DNA of 64,000 nucleotides from Clostridium sp. AF15-31 (lineage in GTDB: Bacteria; Bacillota; Clostridia; Lachnospirales; Lachnospiraceae), in NCBI RefSeq assembly GCF_003461625.1, contig NZ_QTXL01000001.1, positions 248,001 through 312,000 of the forward strand, given 5' to 3'. The notes under the pieces are model-generated. The model was not told the origin of the DNA. It ran no database searches and was given only the letters and a program-made list of their open reading frames with translations. The position numbers were made by a program, and so were the translations under genes. The number at the start of each line of letters is the position of its first letter. Within the stretch, counting starts at the first letter, position 1. Positions 1 through 7,463 of this stretch are shown piece by piece.

Positions 1-824
1 TCGATCGAAGCATCCGGACAGTCAATGTCAGATTCAATGACACATTCTGGATAAGCATCTTTGTATCGGAAAATGGTATCTTCTAATAAGGTTTCAATCG
101 GTACAGTTGCATCAATGTCACCGGTAAGTCCCAAAAGGATAGCATTCAGAGAATCTTCCATGGATGCAGTTGAGTCGATGAGTTCATCAAGTGTGACCTT
201 TGCCCGGTTGACATCCGACTTGATCAGCCATAACAGGGAATCCAGAGTATGTCTGGTTCGATCTAACTGCTCCAGAATATCGGTATGTAAGGATTGTACT
301 AATTTATCCTGATCGTATTTTTTCAGACGAAGAATATTGAAGCCATGATTGATAACCGGAAGGTCTTCTTCAACCGGCTCTTTTTCCAATGCAACCGCTT
401 CCTTTGTGAATTCTTCTGCCATTTCATCCAGAAAAGCATCCAGCTTTTTGGTTGCTGTATGGATGCGTGTAATCCTGCCCTTCAGCTCGTCGGCATCTGC
501 CTGTAAGCAGTGGATCTTTGTTGTAAGGGCAGCATTAGAAGCGTTCAGCTCTTTTAATTCCTGTTCAATCTGTGCAGCTTTTTCCTCCTGCGTTGTTGTC
601 GTTGTAGAAAATGGAGAAAAGACATTATGTCCGGCACTGTTTTTAAAGGAGTAGACCTCCAGTGTTTTCATAAGTTCATCAATTTTGATCTTTAATTCAA
701 ACTGTTCTGTTTTCAGAGTCTGGATCTGTTCCAGTTTCTCTACATACAGTTCGTTGAAGTAGTCCAGAATTTCCTGATTGGAATCCCGCACTGTTTTCAG
801 ATTTTCCGTTGTTGAAATATCCAT
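1..824 (-). CDS. Sensor histidine kinase-like protein (DegS/NarL type), C-terminus outside window
   Basis: The frame is open for 274 codons and runs off the left edge, so the ATP-binding domain is not visible. The ATG at 824-822 has GGAG six bases upstream; an in-frame ATG at 836-834 sits directly against AGGAG and is less likely. The first ~150 residues are rich in Glu, Gln, Lys and Leu and look like a cytoplasmic coiled coil with no membrane segment. Residues ~170-235 resemble the HisKA_3 dimerisation helices, with H180 in SLHTDILEQL where the phospho-acceptor is expected. The residue after this His is Thr rather than the usual Asp/Glu. The gene begins 57 bp after the carboxypeptidase gene and probably shares its transcript. 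The family call is by pattern only; a non-kinase coiled-coil protein cannot be excluded. Confidence 0.5.
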   Translation of the reverse strand, partial: MDISTTENLKTVRDSNQEILDYFNELYVEKLEQIQTLKTEQFELKIKIDELMKTLEVYSFKNSAGHNVFSPFSTTTTTQEEKAAQIEQELKELNASNAALTTKIHCLQADADELKGRITRIHTATKKLDAFLDEMAEEFTKEAVALEKEPVEEDLPVINHGFNILRLKKYDQDKLVQSLHTDILEQLDRTRHTLDSLLWLIKSDVNRAKVTLDELIDSTASMEDSLNAILLGLTGDIDATVPIETLLEDTIFRYKDAYPECVIESDIDCPDASI

Positions 825-880
825 GATATTCTCCATTCTCCTCTATATCTGTTAAGAGGTTTTGTTGTTTCTATTGTACC

Positions 881-2482
881 TTACTCGTCAAGGTCATTAT
901 CAAATGTTTCCTGAAGCTGTCGTCGGCGTTCTTCATATTGTTTTTTTCTTGCTGCCTGAAGCGCGCGTTGATGCTTTCTTGCTTTCTGTATATGGATCAG
1001 ATAGGTCACAAACAATACGGCAAGAAGAAGCAGAACTGCAAGAATGATCCACAATGGATGGATCGACAGCTTCTTTTTTGCTGCAGAGGCTGCAACTGTT
1101 GCATCGGCTGCATGTTCTGTGTTATTTGATGAAATCTGTTTCCCATCCGGGTTATAGCCGGTTACGGTAAGATCTGTTGTTCCTATCATATTTCCGCCAT
1201 AGGAGAGAATCAGATGCCCCACGGTATAAGTATCTCCATCTTTTACCGGTTCTTTGTTATATTCGATACTGTAAGTCAATTTCTTAATATCATCATTTTT
1301 ATTGAAATTCAGTTTATAGTCCTTATCAACCTGTAATGTAATATCAGAACCGGAATCAGTCTTGTAATAGGAGTTCAAATAATCAAGCGTCTGTGATGTC
1401 TGGGTGCTGTCAAAGGTATAGTCGGCCAGAGGTGTCTGGAGACTATAATTCCGGAAGCAATACTCATAGATGGCTTTGCTGTCAGTGTAGGTATTTGCTG
1501 CACCGTTACAGTTCATCAGAACGCAGATCAGTTCGGTATCACCTTTTTTACTCCAGGTAACAAGGGTATTTAATGCATCATTTGTATAACCGGTCTTACC
1601 GCCTTCGCAGTATTCATAGTAATATTTGCTGTCGGGATTTGTCATTTTACAGTGCTGCCAGAGCTGGCGTTCTTCCTCGCAAATATTTGTCGGTCCAATG
1701 ACATGATTTCTGGTACCTGTTATTTTACGGAATTCATCGTGTTTCAGACAGGCTTTGGTTATTAATGCCATGTCATAACAGGTTGTATAATGGTTCTCAT
1801 CCGGAAGACCATTTGCATTTACAAAATGAGTGCCAAGGCAGCCAAGCTTGACTGCACGTTCATTCATCATCTTAGCAAAATCTTCGATGCTCCCACCGGA
1901 GACAAATTCTCCGATGCCCCATGCAACTTCATTTGCGGATTCCAGCATCATACCATAGAGGGCATCCTCCATAGAGATCTGTTCACCTTCATCCAGACCG
2001 ATATGGCTGCTTCCTCGATCAATGCCGAAGACGGCATCGTGTGACATTGTTACAGTATCGGTCAGCTTTGTATTTTCAATGGCAAGTAAGAAGGTCATAA
2101 TCTTCGTGATACTTGCCGGGTACTGTTTATCAAAAGCGTTTTTTTGATATAGAATATTCCCAGTATTTGCGTCCAGTACGATGGCATAGTTGGACGCAAG
2201 CTCCGGTGCTTTGCCCGGTTCATCAGGGTACTCGGTTGTAACTAAGTATTCAGTTGTTCCATCCTCATCTGTGCTGTTATCTGATCCTTCGTTTGTAGAG
2301 TCATCAGATGCCGTATTCGTAACTGTACTGTCCGGAAGAAACAAATGGTCTGTTCCGGCAGCAGAGGATGACGTGCTGTCTATATAGAAAACGCTCATGG
2401 TAAATAACAGAACAGTGGACAGGATAACGACAGGAATTGCATGTCTTGTCCTGTTTTTCTTCGGGTTCTTTCTTATCTTCAT
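881..2482 (-). CDS. D-alanyl-D-alanine carboxypeptidase (peptidase S11)
   Basis: This is a 533-residue penicillin-binding carboxypeptidase that trims the terminal D-Ala from peptidoglycan stem peptides outside the membrane. The three serine-hydrolase motifs are present in order: SITK (S124, K127), SAN (182-184) and KTG (296-298). An N-terminal membrane segment or signal peptide (~15-35) is followed by an acidic Ser/Thr linker. After the catalytic domain comes a beta-rich region, then a C-terminal membrane helix (~475-495) and a basic, Gln/Arg-rich cytoplasmic tail. A C-terminal transmembrane helix with a tail replaces the amphipathic anchor of classical PBP5. It lies 19 bp after trmB and 57 bp before the kinase gene, suggesting one operon. 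Confidence 0.9.
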   Translation of the reverse strand: MKIRKNPKKNRTRHAIPVVILSTVLLFTMSVFYIDSTSSSAAGTDHLFLPDSTVTNTASDDSTNEGSDNSTDEDGTTEYLVTTEYPDEPGKAPELASNYAIVLDANTGNILYQKNAFDKQYPASITKIMTFLLAIENTKLTDTVTMSHDAVFGIDRGSSHIGLDEGEQISMEDALYGMMLESANEVAWGIGEFVSGGSIEDFAKMMNERAVKLGCLGTHFVNANGLPDENHYTTCYDMALITKACLKHDEFRKITGTRNHVIGPTNICEEERQLWQHCKMTNPDSKYYYEYCEGGKTGYTNDALNTLVTWSKKGDTELICVLMNCNGAANTYTDSKAIYEYCFRNYSLQTPLADYTFDSTQTSQTLDYLNSYYKTDSGSDITLQVDKDYKLNFNKNDDIKKLTYSIEYNKEPVKDGDTYTVGHLILSYGGNMIGTTDLTVTGYNPDGKQISSNNTEHAADATVAASAAKKKLSIHPLWIILAVLLLLAVLFVTYLIHIQKARKHQRALQAARKKQYEERRRQLQETFDNDLDE

Positions 2483-2501
2483 GAACGGTTATTCTCCAAT
2501 G

Positions 2502-3149
2502 CTATTTCTTTGTTCGATATGCAACCAGCCGGTTGATCGGAGTACCAAGAGCAGAAAACTTTGCTTCGTATTCTGTCATGATATTTCCTTCGTTGTATTC
2601 GGAATGGTGCAGATCATATGTGTAGTTTTCAAGTGTCCATCCTGCTTCCGGAACCTGCTCTAAGGAGAAGTCAAATAATGGACGGTTATCTGTCTTGAAC
2701 ATAACACGTCCGTCCGGCGCAAGGATATGATCGTAGTGTTCGAAAAAGTGAGTTGAAGTCAGACGTCTCCTGGCATGGCGATCCTTTGGCCATGGATCAG
2801 AGAAGTTCAGGTAGATATTTGCTACTTCATTTTCTGCAAAGACATTCTCGATGTACTCAGCATCCATTCTTATAAAATAAAGATTGGTCATGTCTTCTTC
2901 CTGTTCACGTTTCTCGATGGCACGTACCAGAACACTGGAATATTTCTCGATGCCGAGATAGTTGATATCCGGATTCCGTCTGGCAAGCTCCATGATAAAT
3001 TGTCCTTTTCCCATACCAATCTCGATGTGGATGGGATTTGTATTTCCAAAAAATTCGCTCCATTTGCCTTTCATGCTTTCTTCGTCGTGTACGACGTATT
3101 TGTTGTCGGCGATTGTCTCTCTGGAGCCTTTTACGTTTCTAAGTCTCAC
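2502..3149 (-). CDS. trmB: tRNA (guanine-N7-)-methyltransferase
   Basis: TrmB methylates G46 in the variable loop of tRNAs using S-adenosylmethionine. The 215-residue protein has the expected length. The SAM-binding EIGMGKG loop is at 43-49, and the family-specific DPWPKDRHARRRL segment (substrate and active site) begins at 118. Translation starts at GTG 3149-3147, with GGAGG nine bases upstream. It is the first gene of the trmB / carboxypeptidase / kinase run, and the 61-bp repeat array starts just upstream of its ribosome site. Confidence 0.94.
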   Translation of the reverse strand: MRLRNVKGSRETIADNKYVVHDEESMKGKWSEFFGNTNPIHIEIGMGKGQFIMELARRNPDINYLGIEKYSSVLVRAIEKREQEEDMTNLYFIRMDAEYIENVFAENEVANIYLNFSDPWPKDRHARRRLTSTHFFEHYDHILAPDGRVMFKTDNRPLFDFSLEQVPEAGWTLENYTYDLHHSEYNEGNIMTEYEAKFSALGTPINRLVAYRTKK

Positions 3150-3178
3150 GAGGGTGTTCCTCCAAAATAATCTTAATT

Positions 3179-3411
3179 CGCAATGCCCACCATGTGGTCA
3201 ATTCGCAATGCCACCTCGCCTGACGGCTTTGTGGTGGATCGCAATGCCCACCATGTGGTCAATTCGCAATGCCACTTCGCCTGACGGCTTTGTGGTGGAT
3301 CGCAATGCCCACCATGTGGTCAATTCGCAATGCCACTTCGCCTGACGGCTTTGTGGTGGATCGCAATGCCCACCATGTGGTCAATTCGCAATGCCACCTC
3401 GCCTAACGGCT
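3179..3411. repeat. 61-bp tandem repeat array, 3.8 copies
   Basis: Copies begin at 3179, 3240, 3301 and 3362, the last one ending after ~50 bp. The copies are nearly identical: a C/T difference after GCCAC, and a G-to-A change in the last copy. Each 61-bp unit carries two near-copies of the 10-mer CGCAATGCCC/A and the quasi-palindrome ACCATGTGGT. The unit is not a multiple of three and no coding sense is seen. The repeats abut with no variable spacers, so it is not CRISPR. The array lies directly upstream of trmB. Confidence 0.9.
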
Positions 3412-3432
3412 CGTTGTAGTGCTTCGCACTAT

Positions 3433-3497
3433 AGAATTATATATATATAGAACTCGCCGTAAGCAAGCTTCCGCTCGTTCTACATATATATAATTCT
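3433..3497. repeat. AT-rich perfect-type hairpin (21-bp arms)
   Basis: Arms at 3433-3453 and 3477-3497 pair over 21 bp with one mismatch and are mostly alternating AT. The 23-nt loop holds AAGCTTCCGCTCG, which resembles the short GCTTCCGCTCG segment of the 29446-29699 element. A small hairpin with a TTCG loop (AGTGC TTCG CACT) precedes it at ~3418-3430. No U-tract follows either arm. The hairpin follows directly on the tandem array. Confidence 0.75.
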
Positions 3498-3713
3498 GCA
3501 TTGCTCATTGTTCCATTATATCAATATTAGGGTTTTAAAGTAAATAGCGGGGCTGTTTTTTTTATGTTTTTTCGTGGGTTTTGATGGTGAAATCAGGAAT
3601 TACCGGGAACTTATTCTGGTTTCTTCATATAATATGGTATAGGAGGCTTTTTTTGGTGGGGAAGAGATTTTTGTCCGTCAGAAGTTGGATGAAAAGCGGA
3701 GGTGTTTTTGTGA

Positions 3714-3884
3714 ATGGGAGATCATAAATTTCAGAAAAAGGTGACTGCATGCTGTTACTGCAAAAAAGGATTTAACAAATGGTGTGTTTGTTTATACAGG
3801 GGATATGAGGAAGTGAAAAAAATTTTGAATCAGGATTGCTGCAAGAGAGAAAAGAAACCGCGCTGCTACAATAGAAGAAGGTAA
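3714..3884 (+). CDS. Small Cys-rich basic protein, 56 aa (hypothetical)
   Basis: This is an ATG-started 56-codon ORF with GGAGGTG nine bases upstream. The product has eight cysteines (residues 13, 14, 16, 24, 26, 42, 43, 51) in the spacing CC-x-C ... C-x-C ... CC ... C, and 17 Lys/Arg, ending in RRR. A TATAAT-like box lies near 3630. The Cys pattern could bind zinc or form disulfides, but no family is recognised and there is no signal peptide. The good ribosome site and biased composition favour a real gene; chance cannot be excluded at this length. Confidence 0.4.
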   Translation: MGDHKFQKKVTACCYCKKGFNKWCVCLYRGYEEVKKILNQDCCKREKKPRCYNRRR

Positions 3885-3973
3885 AAATCAATAGGAAAAA
3901 AGTACAAAAATCCGCATAAAATCTATGCAAATAACCGATATTAAAAAAAGTTAAAATTTTTTGAAAAAAATGC

Positions 3974-4002
3974 TTGCATTTGGATAAACTATGTTATATA
4001 AT
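3974..4002 (+). promoter_or_regulatory. Sigma-A promoter of tRNA-Lys
   Basis: TTGCAT at 3974-3979 and a consensus TATAAT at 3997-4002 are separated by 17 bp, about 40 bp before the tRNA. Confidence 0.75.
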
Positions 4003-4043
4003 CAATTTCGTTGTCGGCGAGATAACAAAATAAAAAAGACTTC

Positions 4044-4116
4044 GGGCCGCTAGCTCATTTGGTAGAGCACCTGACTCTTAATCAGGGTGTGCGGGGTTCG
4101 AGCCCCCGGCGGCCCA
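4044..4116 (+). tRNA. tRNA-Lys (anticodon CTT)
   Basis: A 73-nt cloverleaf. The acceptor stem GGGCCGC pairs with GCGGCCC (4109-4115), followed by discriminator A at 4116. The anticodon loop is CTCTTAA with CTT at 4077-4079 (positions 34-36). The T-arm GGGGTTCGAGCCCC is intact. The 3' CCA is not encoded. A strong promoter and its own terminator indicate a single-gene transcript. Confidence 0.96.
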
Positions 4117-4120
4117 CTAC

Positions 4121-4172
4121 AAAAGTCCTAATTTGGCAGATATTTGAAGCTGCTGGGTTGGGGCTTTTTTTC
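4121..4172 (+). terminator. Terminator of tRNA-Lys
   Basis: AAAGTCCTAA (from 4122) pairs, with G-U pairs, with TTGGGGCTTT (from 4158) and is followed by a run of seven T. Confidence 0.65.
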
Positions 4173-4201
4173 GGCTTAAGGGTATATATTCTGATAAAAA
4201 G

Positions 4202-4271
4202 AAAACTACCAGAAACATATGGGTATATCTCTGGTTGTCAGGGAAATATCTTATATGTTTCCGGTAGTTCG
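4202..4271 (-). terminator. Terminator of the agrB-agrA-agrC transcript
   Basis: ACTACCGGAAACATAT and ATATGTTTCTGGTAGT form a long stem, followed on the minus strand by TTTTCTTTTT. The 5' arm overlaps the last codons and stop of the kinase gene (stop 4253-4251). Confidence 0.75.
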
Positions 4272-5570
4272 TTTTTTCTCCGGAATGATAACGGTTACAG
4301 AATAAAGTCCTGGGTTATAGTTGATCAGACAGAAACCACCACAGGCTTCTGCAGAGTTCTTTACATTTTTCAGACCGTATCCATGTATGAAGTCCAGATT
4401 TTCAATGTCTTCCGGAGGTTCTTTTCCCACAGGGAAGTGATAGGTATTTGTAATATAGATCGTAAAGGTATGTTCAACCGTCTGAATATTGATGTTGATC
4501 TCACCACCATGTTCTTCCAGACAGGCATTTAATGCGTTATCTAACAGGTTGCCAAGGATGATCGTCATGTGGTAATCATCACATGGAATCAGCTCCTTAT
4601 CAATCTTCAGTTTAGTCGTCAATTTGATGTTATGACGGGCTGTCTGAAGTTTCAGGTTGCTTATGAATGCATCGATAACGAGATTTCCCGTGTTTATTGT
4701 GCAGTATCTGGCTTCCAGATCAGACATAGTTTCTCTCGCGTATGGAATGATACGATCATAGTGTTCTTCATTTACACAGGTTTCAATATAGAATAAATGC
4801 TTTTTGATATCATGCATGAAACCGCGGATATTTTTATAGGCATCTCCAAGCTGCTGGTATTTCTGACGCTGATAATTTACCTGTTCTGTCAACATATTTG
4901 CTTCCTGTGTAAGATACTCTGCCTTTAATACGTTTTGTAGGAGAACATAGTTGACGATATTAATAACAAGCAGAAAAATAACCAGAAACAGATAAGCGTT
5001 TGGTGATTGTTTATTCATATCAAAAAAAGGAGGAAGGAATACAAGGATACAGGACAGGAAAGGAATAATAAACAGAAGTGCCGAGTATTTTTTGGATTTT
5101 ATTCCCCGTTTTTCCTTTTTGATAATATGAATGGTCATGGTTACAAGCAGAAGGAGCAGGTCGGTAACCAGAGAGATCGATGTAAAGGTGATCTCCGGCA
5201 ATGTGTCAAACTGTATTGATACATCTGTAAAATGCCTTATGACATAGTAAGATATTTCTTCACAAATGGAAATAATAATGGAATAACTGAAAACAAGCAA
5301 TATCCGGAACAGGATCCCTGAAACAAAAAAGAGCGATATTCCGAAATTGATAACATCTGTTAATGATGTCCGTAGTATCGATGCCCAATAGGAAACATTA
5401 CCGAATAAGGGACGGGAAACAAACCAGAATAAAGTATCGGATAAGATAAAGGCAAGAATGATCCAATAAAATTTAGTCTGGCTTTTTTTCTTTTCAAACA
5501 TGGTCAGGTAAAACATATATAGTAATGAATTGTCAAATAGAAAACTGATTATATTTAAGAAATCTATCAT
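4251..5570 (-). CDS. agrC: AgrC-like GHKL sensor histidine kinase
   Basis: A 439-residue membrane kinase expected to sense a cyclic autoinducer peptide. About six hydrophobic helices fill residues 1-215. They are followed by a coiled linker, a phospho-acceptor segment FMHDIKKHL (H253) typical of AgrC/GHKL kinases, an N-box (GNLLDNALNA, N341) and a G-box GYGLKNVKN near 397. The start is ATG 5570 behind a weak GAAAGAAGAAG ribosome site. It lies 19 bp after the LytTR regulator and ends in a strong terminator. Family assignment is firm; the pairing with the divergent agrD-like peptide is inferred from neighbourhood. Confidence 0.87.
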   Translation of the reverse strand: MIDFLNIISFLFDNSLLYMFYLTMFEKKKSQTKFYWIILAFILSDTLFWFVSRPLFGNVSYWASILRTSLTDVINFGISLFFVSGILFRILLVFSYSIIISICEEISYYVIRHFTDVSIQFDTLPEITFTSISLVTDLLLLLVTMTIHIIKKEKRGIKSKKYSALLFIIPFLSCILVFLPPFFDMNKQSPNAYLFLVIFLLVINIVNYVLLQNVLKAEYLTQEANMLTEQVNYQRQKYQQLGDAYKNIRGFMHDIKKHLFYIETCVNEEHYDRIIPYARETMSDLEARYCTINTGNLVIDAFISNLKLQTARHNIKLTTKLKIDKELIPCDDYHMTIILGNLLDNALNACLEEHGGEININIQTVEHTFTIYITNTYHFPVGKEPPEDIENLDFIHGYGLKNVKNSAEACGGFCLINYNPGLYSVTVIIPEKKRTTGNI

Positions 5571-5589
5571 TTGTGGCTTCTTCTTTCTG

Positions 5590-6321
5590 CTAATTTAAAA
5601 CATGGATGATACGGTTAGCATATAACTGCTGGATCTGGGTAAGTTTTCTTCTGCTTACAGGGATATGCGATCCATTATCCATTAATATATAGGCTGCCTG
5701 AATGATCTGAACATGTCTGATATTAATCAGATATCCACGATATGGGGAACAAAAACCCTGATTTTCCAGACGGATTTCCCAGTCCTGTAAGGTGCCTTCC
5801 CCTTTTAATATCGTATCTGTTAAATGGTATTCCAGAAAACGTTTTTCACTTTTGATCGTATTCATGTAAATGATATCATTGATCGGGATCAGATGCTCAG
5901 CGCCATAGTAGTCAACTATTATCTTGGTTATATGAGAGTGTTGGTATCTTCGTATGATATCGGATAAAAGTTTTTCTACTGTTCCATAAGTGACTGGTTT
6001 GGTCAGAAACTGGAACGGCTGGACTTCGAAACTTTCCTGCATGTACTCCGGATATGATGTAACAAAAACAATAAAGACATCGTCGTATAATTCGTCACGG
6101 AGATATTTGGCAATCGTGATACCATTGATCTGAGGCATCTCAATGTCCAACAGAAGAATATGAAATGGACGTTCTTTTTGTGCCTGCAGGAGCTTTTCTC
6201 CGGATGTAAAAGATTCAATTTCAAACTGAACATTATAGGATGCCATGTAGTGTCTGATATGTTCTGTAAGACAGGTAATATTCATTTGTACATCGTCACA
6301 TATAGCGATCCGTAAGATCAT
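5590..6321 (-). CDS. agrA: AgrA-like LytTR response regulator
   Basis: 243 residues from the ATG at 6321-6319, which has AGGAGG just upstream and overlaps the agrB stop as ATGA. The frame is open further upstream, but that part lies inside agrB. The receiver domain has the acidic pair CDD (9-10), phospho-acceptor D59 in LLLDIEMP, the FVTSYPEYM segment and Lys in LTKPV. The C-terminal half is a LytTR DNA-binding domain that should contact 9-bp direct repeats. Candidate sites lie in the agrB/agrD gap at 6972-7047. Confidence 0.9.
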   Translation of the reverse strand: MILRIAICDDVQMNITCLTEHIRHYMASYNVQFEIESFTSGEKLLQAQKERPFHILLLDIEMPQINGITIAKYLRDELYDDVFIVFVTSYPEYMQESFEVQPFQFLTKPVTYGTVEKLLSDIIRRYQHSHITKIIVDYYGAEHLIPINDIIYMNTIKSEKRFLEYHLTDTILKGEGTLQDWEIRLENQGFCSPYRGYLINIRHVQIIQAAYILMDNGSHIPVSRRKLTQIQQLYANRIIHVLN

Positions 6322-6899
6322 AAGTTCCTCCTGTTTTTCCAAATTCCGATATAAACACTGATCACGCTTTCGAGCATACAGATTGTGATCGTTCCATAAT
6401 ATAGTGTTCGGTGGGTTATCCATAAAATAAGAACCAGAACACTTATAATTATACAGGTTGTTATACATCGATGAAACAGTTTTTTCTTTTGTTCTGCTGA
6501 CAGTCGTTTGTTCTTTGTGTCAACCGGCGCGACCGGGAGAATGAAGGCCCAGGACAGGATATAAAGTATGATCCATAGCCAGGCAGGTCTTATCAAAGAT
6601 ACAAGAAACGATGAGGGGAAAACTGTCAGAAAGAAAATACCATAAGACAGGATTGTACAGCCAAGTCTGGTATTTGCATGGAAACCTCCGGCAAAGTGAC
6701 GTAAAGGTATGGTTACCAGAAGATAGCAGACTGTGGCACCTGTATGGTGAAAGATCATGCCGATGATCAGTACAATTACATCATATAGAAGTGATTCAAT
6801 CAGATAATCGAACAAATATGCATAAACTGCCTGCTGTTCTTCCGGAATCTGATTGTCTTTCGCCAGTGTATCTGCAAGATAAGAGCCAAATTGTTTCAT
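6318..6899 (-). CDS. agrB: AgrB-like peptide-processing membrane protease
   Basis: AgrB cleaves the AgrD precursor and helps form the thiolactone. The 193-residue protein has five to six hydrophobic segments and the conserved catalytic pair in LRHFAGGFHANTRLGC: H74 and C81. It starts at ATG 6899 behind a strong AAGGGGGA site. It is first in an agrB-agrA-agrC operon that lacks an internal agrD; the candidate precursor gene lies on the other strand, 255 bp away. Confidence 0.92.
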   Translation of the reverse strand: MKQFGSYLADTLAKDNQIPEEQQAVYAYLFDYLIESLLYDVIVLIIGMIFHHTGATVCYLLVTIPLRHFAGGFHANTRLGCTILSYGIFFLTVFPSSFLVSLIRPAWLWIILYILSWAFILPVAPVDTKNKRLSAEQKKKLFHRCITTCIIISVLVLILWITHRTLYYGTITICMLESVISVYIGIWKNRRNL

Positions 6900-6971
6900 C
6901 GTATGTATCCCCCTTTAAAAAATTACACTTATGATTATCATATCACACTTCGAAAAAAAATGTGTTTTTTT

Positions 6972-7047
6972 GTACTGAATGGTCAAAATTAAGTACCGAA
7001 TGGTCAAAAAATTACCGTTCGGTATCGAATTTCGACCACTCGGTTCA
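6972..7047. promoter_or_regulatory. Putative AgrA (LytTR) binding repeats between agrB and agrD
   Basis: GTACTGAATGGTCAAAA (6972) recurs 21 bp later as GTACCGAATGGTCAAAA (6993). It is followed by ACCGTTCGGT (7014) and the inverted relative GACCACTCGGTTC (7034). The ~21-bp spacing (two helical turns) and the ACCG/CAGT cores fit LytTR-domain targets. The block could serve both divergent promoters. Binding is inferred. Confidence 0.55.
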
Positions 7048-7050
7048 AAA

Positions 7051-7081
7051 TTGATACTTTTTTGAAAGAATGTGCTACACT
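7051..7081 (+). promoter_or_regulatory. Candidate agrD promoter
   Basis: An extended -10 (TG-C-TACACT, 7073-7081) lies 19 bp after a TTGATA box at 7051, just downstream of the repeats. The long spacer fits an activator-dependent promoter. Confidence 0.5.
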
Positions 7082-7153
7082 GTACCTGCGGTTAGGATTT
7101 TATATCAAACCGTTTTGTTTAAAGGGCAAATTAATAGAAAGGGGGAGGATCAT

Positions 7154-7327
7154 ATGAAGAAGAGAGTTACCAGACTTATTTGTAAGTTTGGAGTACAGCT
7201 CTGTGCTGTGGCTGCTGTTATTGCTCCACTGGTTTCTGATATATGTAGATTTAAATATTATCAGCCAGAAGAACCGGAAGGATTAGATGCATTTGCAGAT
7301 AGTCAGAGATCCAAATTGAGGGGATAA
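7154..7327 (+). CDS. agrD: AgrD-like cyclic autoinducer peptide precursor, 57 aa
   Basis: The ATG at 7154 follows GGGGGAGG. The layout is that of AgrD: a basic amphipathic/hydrophobic leader (1-29), a candidate ring CRFKY (Cys31-Tyr35), and an acidic C-terminal tail YQPEEPEGLD. P41 falls six residues after the ring end, as in the staphylococcal tail ending VPKEL. The mature signal would be a five-membered thiolactone with a short N-terminal tail. The family assignment rests on this layout and on the divergent agrBAC operon; the ring borders are inferred. A strong terminator follows. Confidence 0.7.
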   Translation: MKKRVTRLICKFGVQLCAVAAVIAPLVSDICRFKYYQPEEPEGLDAFADSQRSKLRG

Positions 7328-7349
7328 AAGCAGAAAGCGATTCTTCAAA

Positions 7350-7430
7350 TAATGAAGCACGTTATATTTTCCATGTTGTTTATAATAAGAAAAATCGACT
7401 GTAAATGGAAAATATGACGTGCTTTTGTTA
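7350..7430 (+). terminator. Terminator after agrD
   Basis: AGCACGTTATATTTTCCAT pairs with ATGGAAAATATGACGTGCT (one G-U), followed by TTTTGTT. It separates agrD from the ABC genes, although the ABC ribosome site starts only ~25 bp later. Confidence 0.8.
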
Positions 7431-7463
7431 AATAAAAATATTGAGCGCAGAGAGGTGGATATC

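Noticed and set aside
3179-3411. Possible CRISPR array
   Set aside because: The units are contiguous 61-bp repeats without variable spacers and no cas genes are present.
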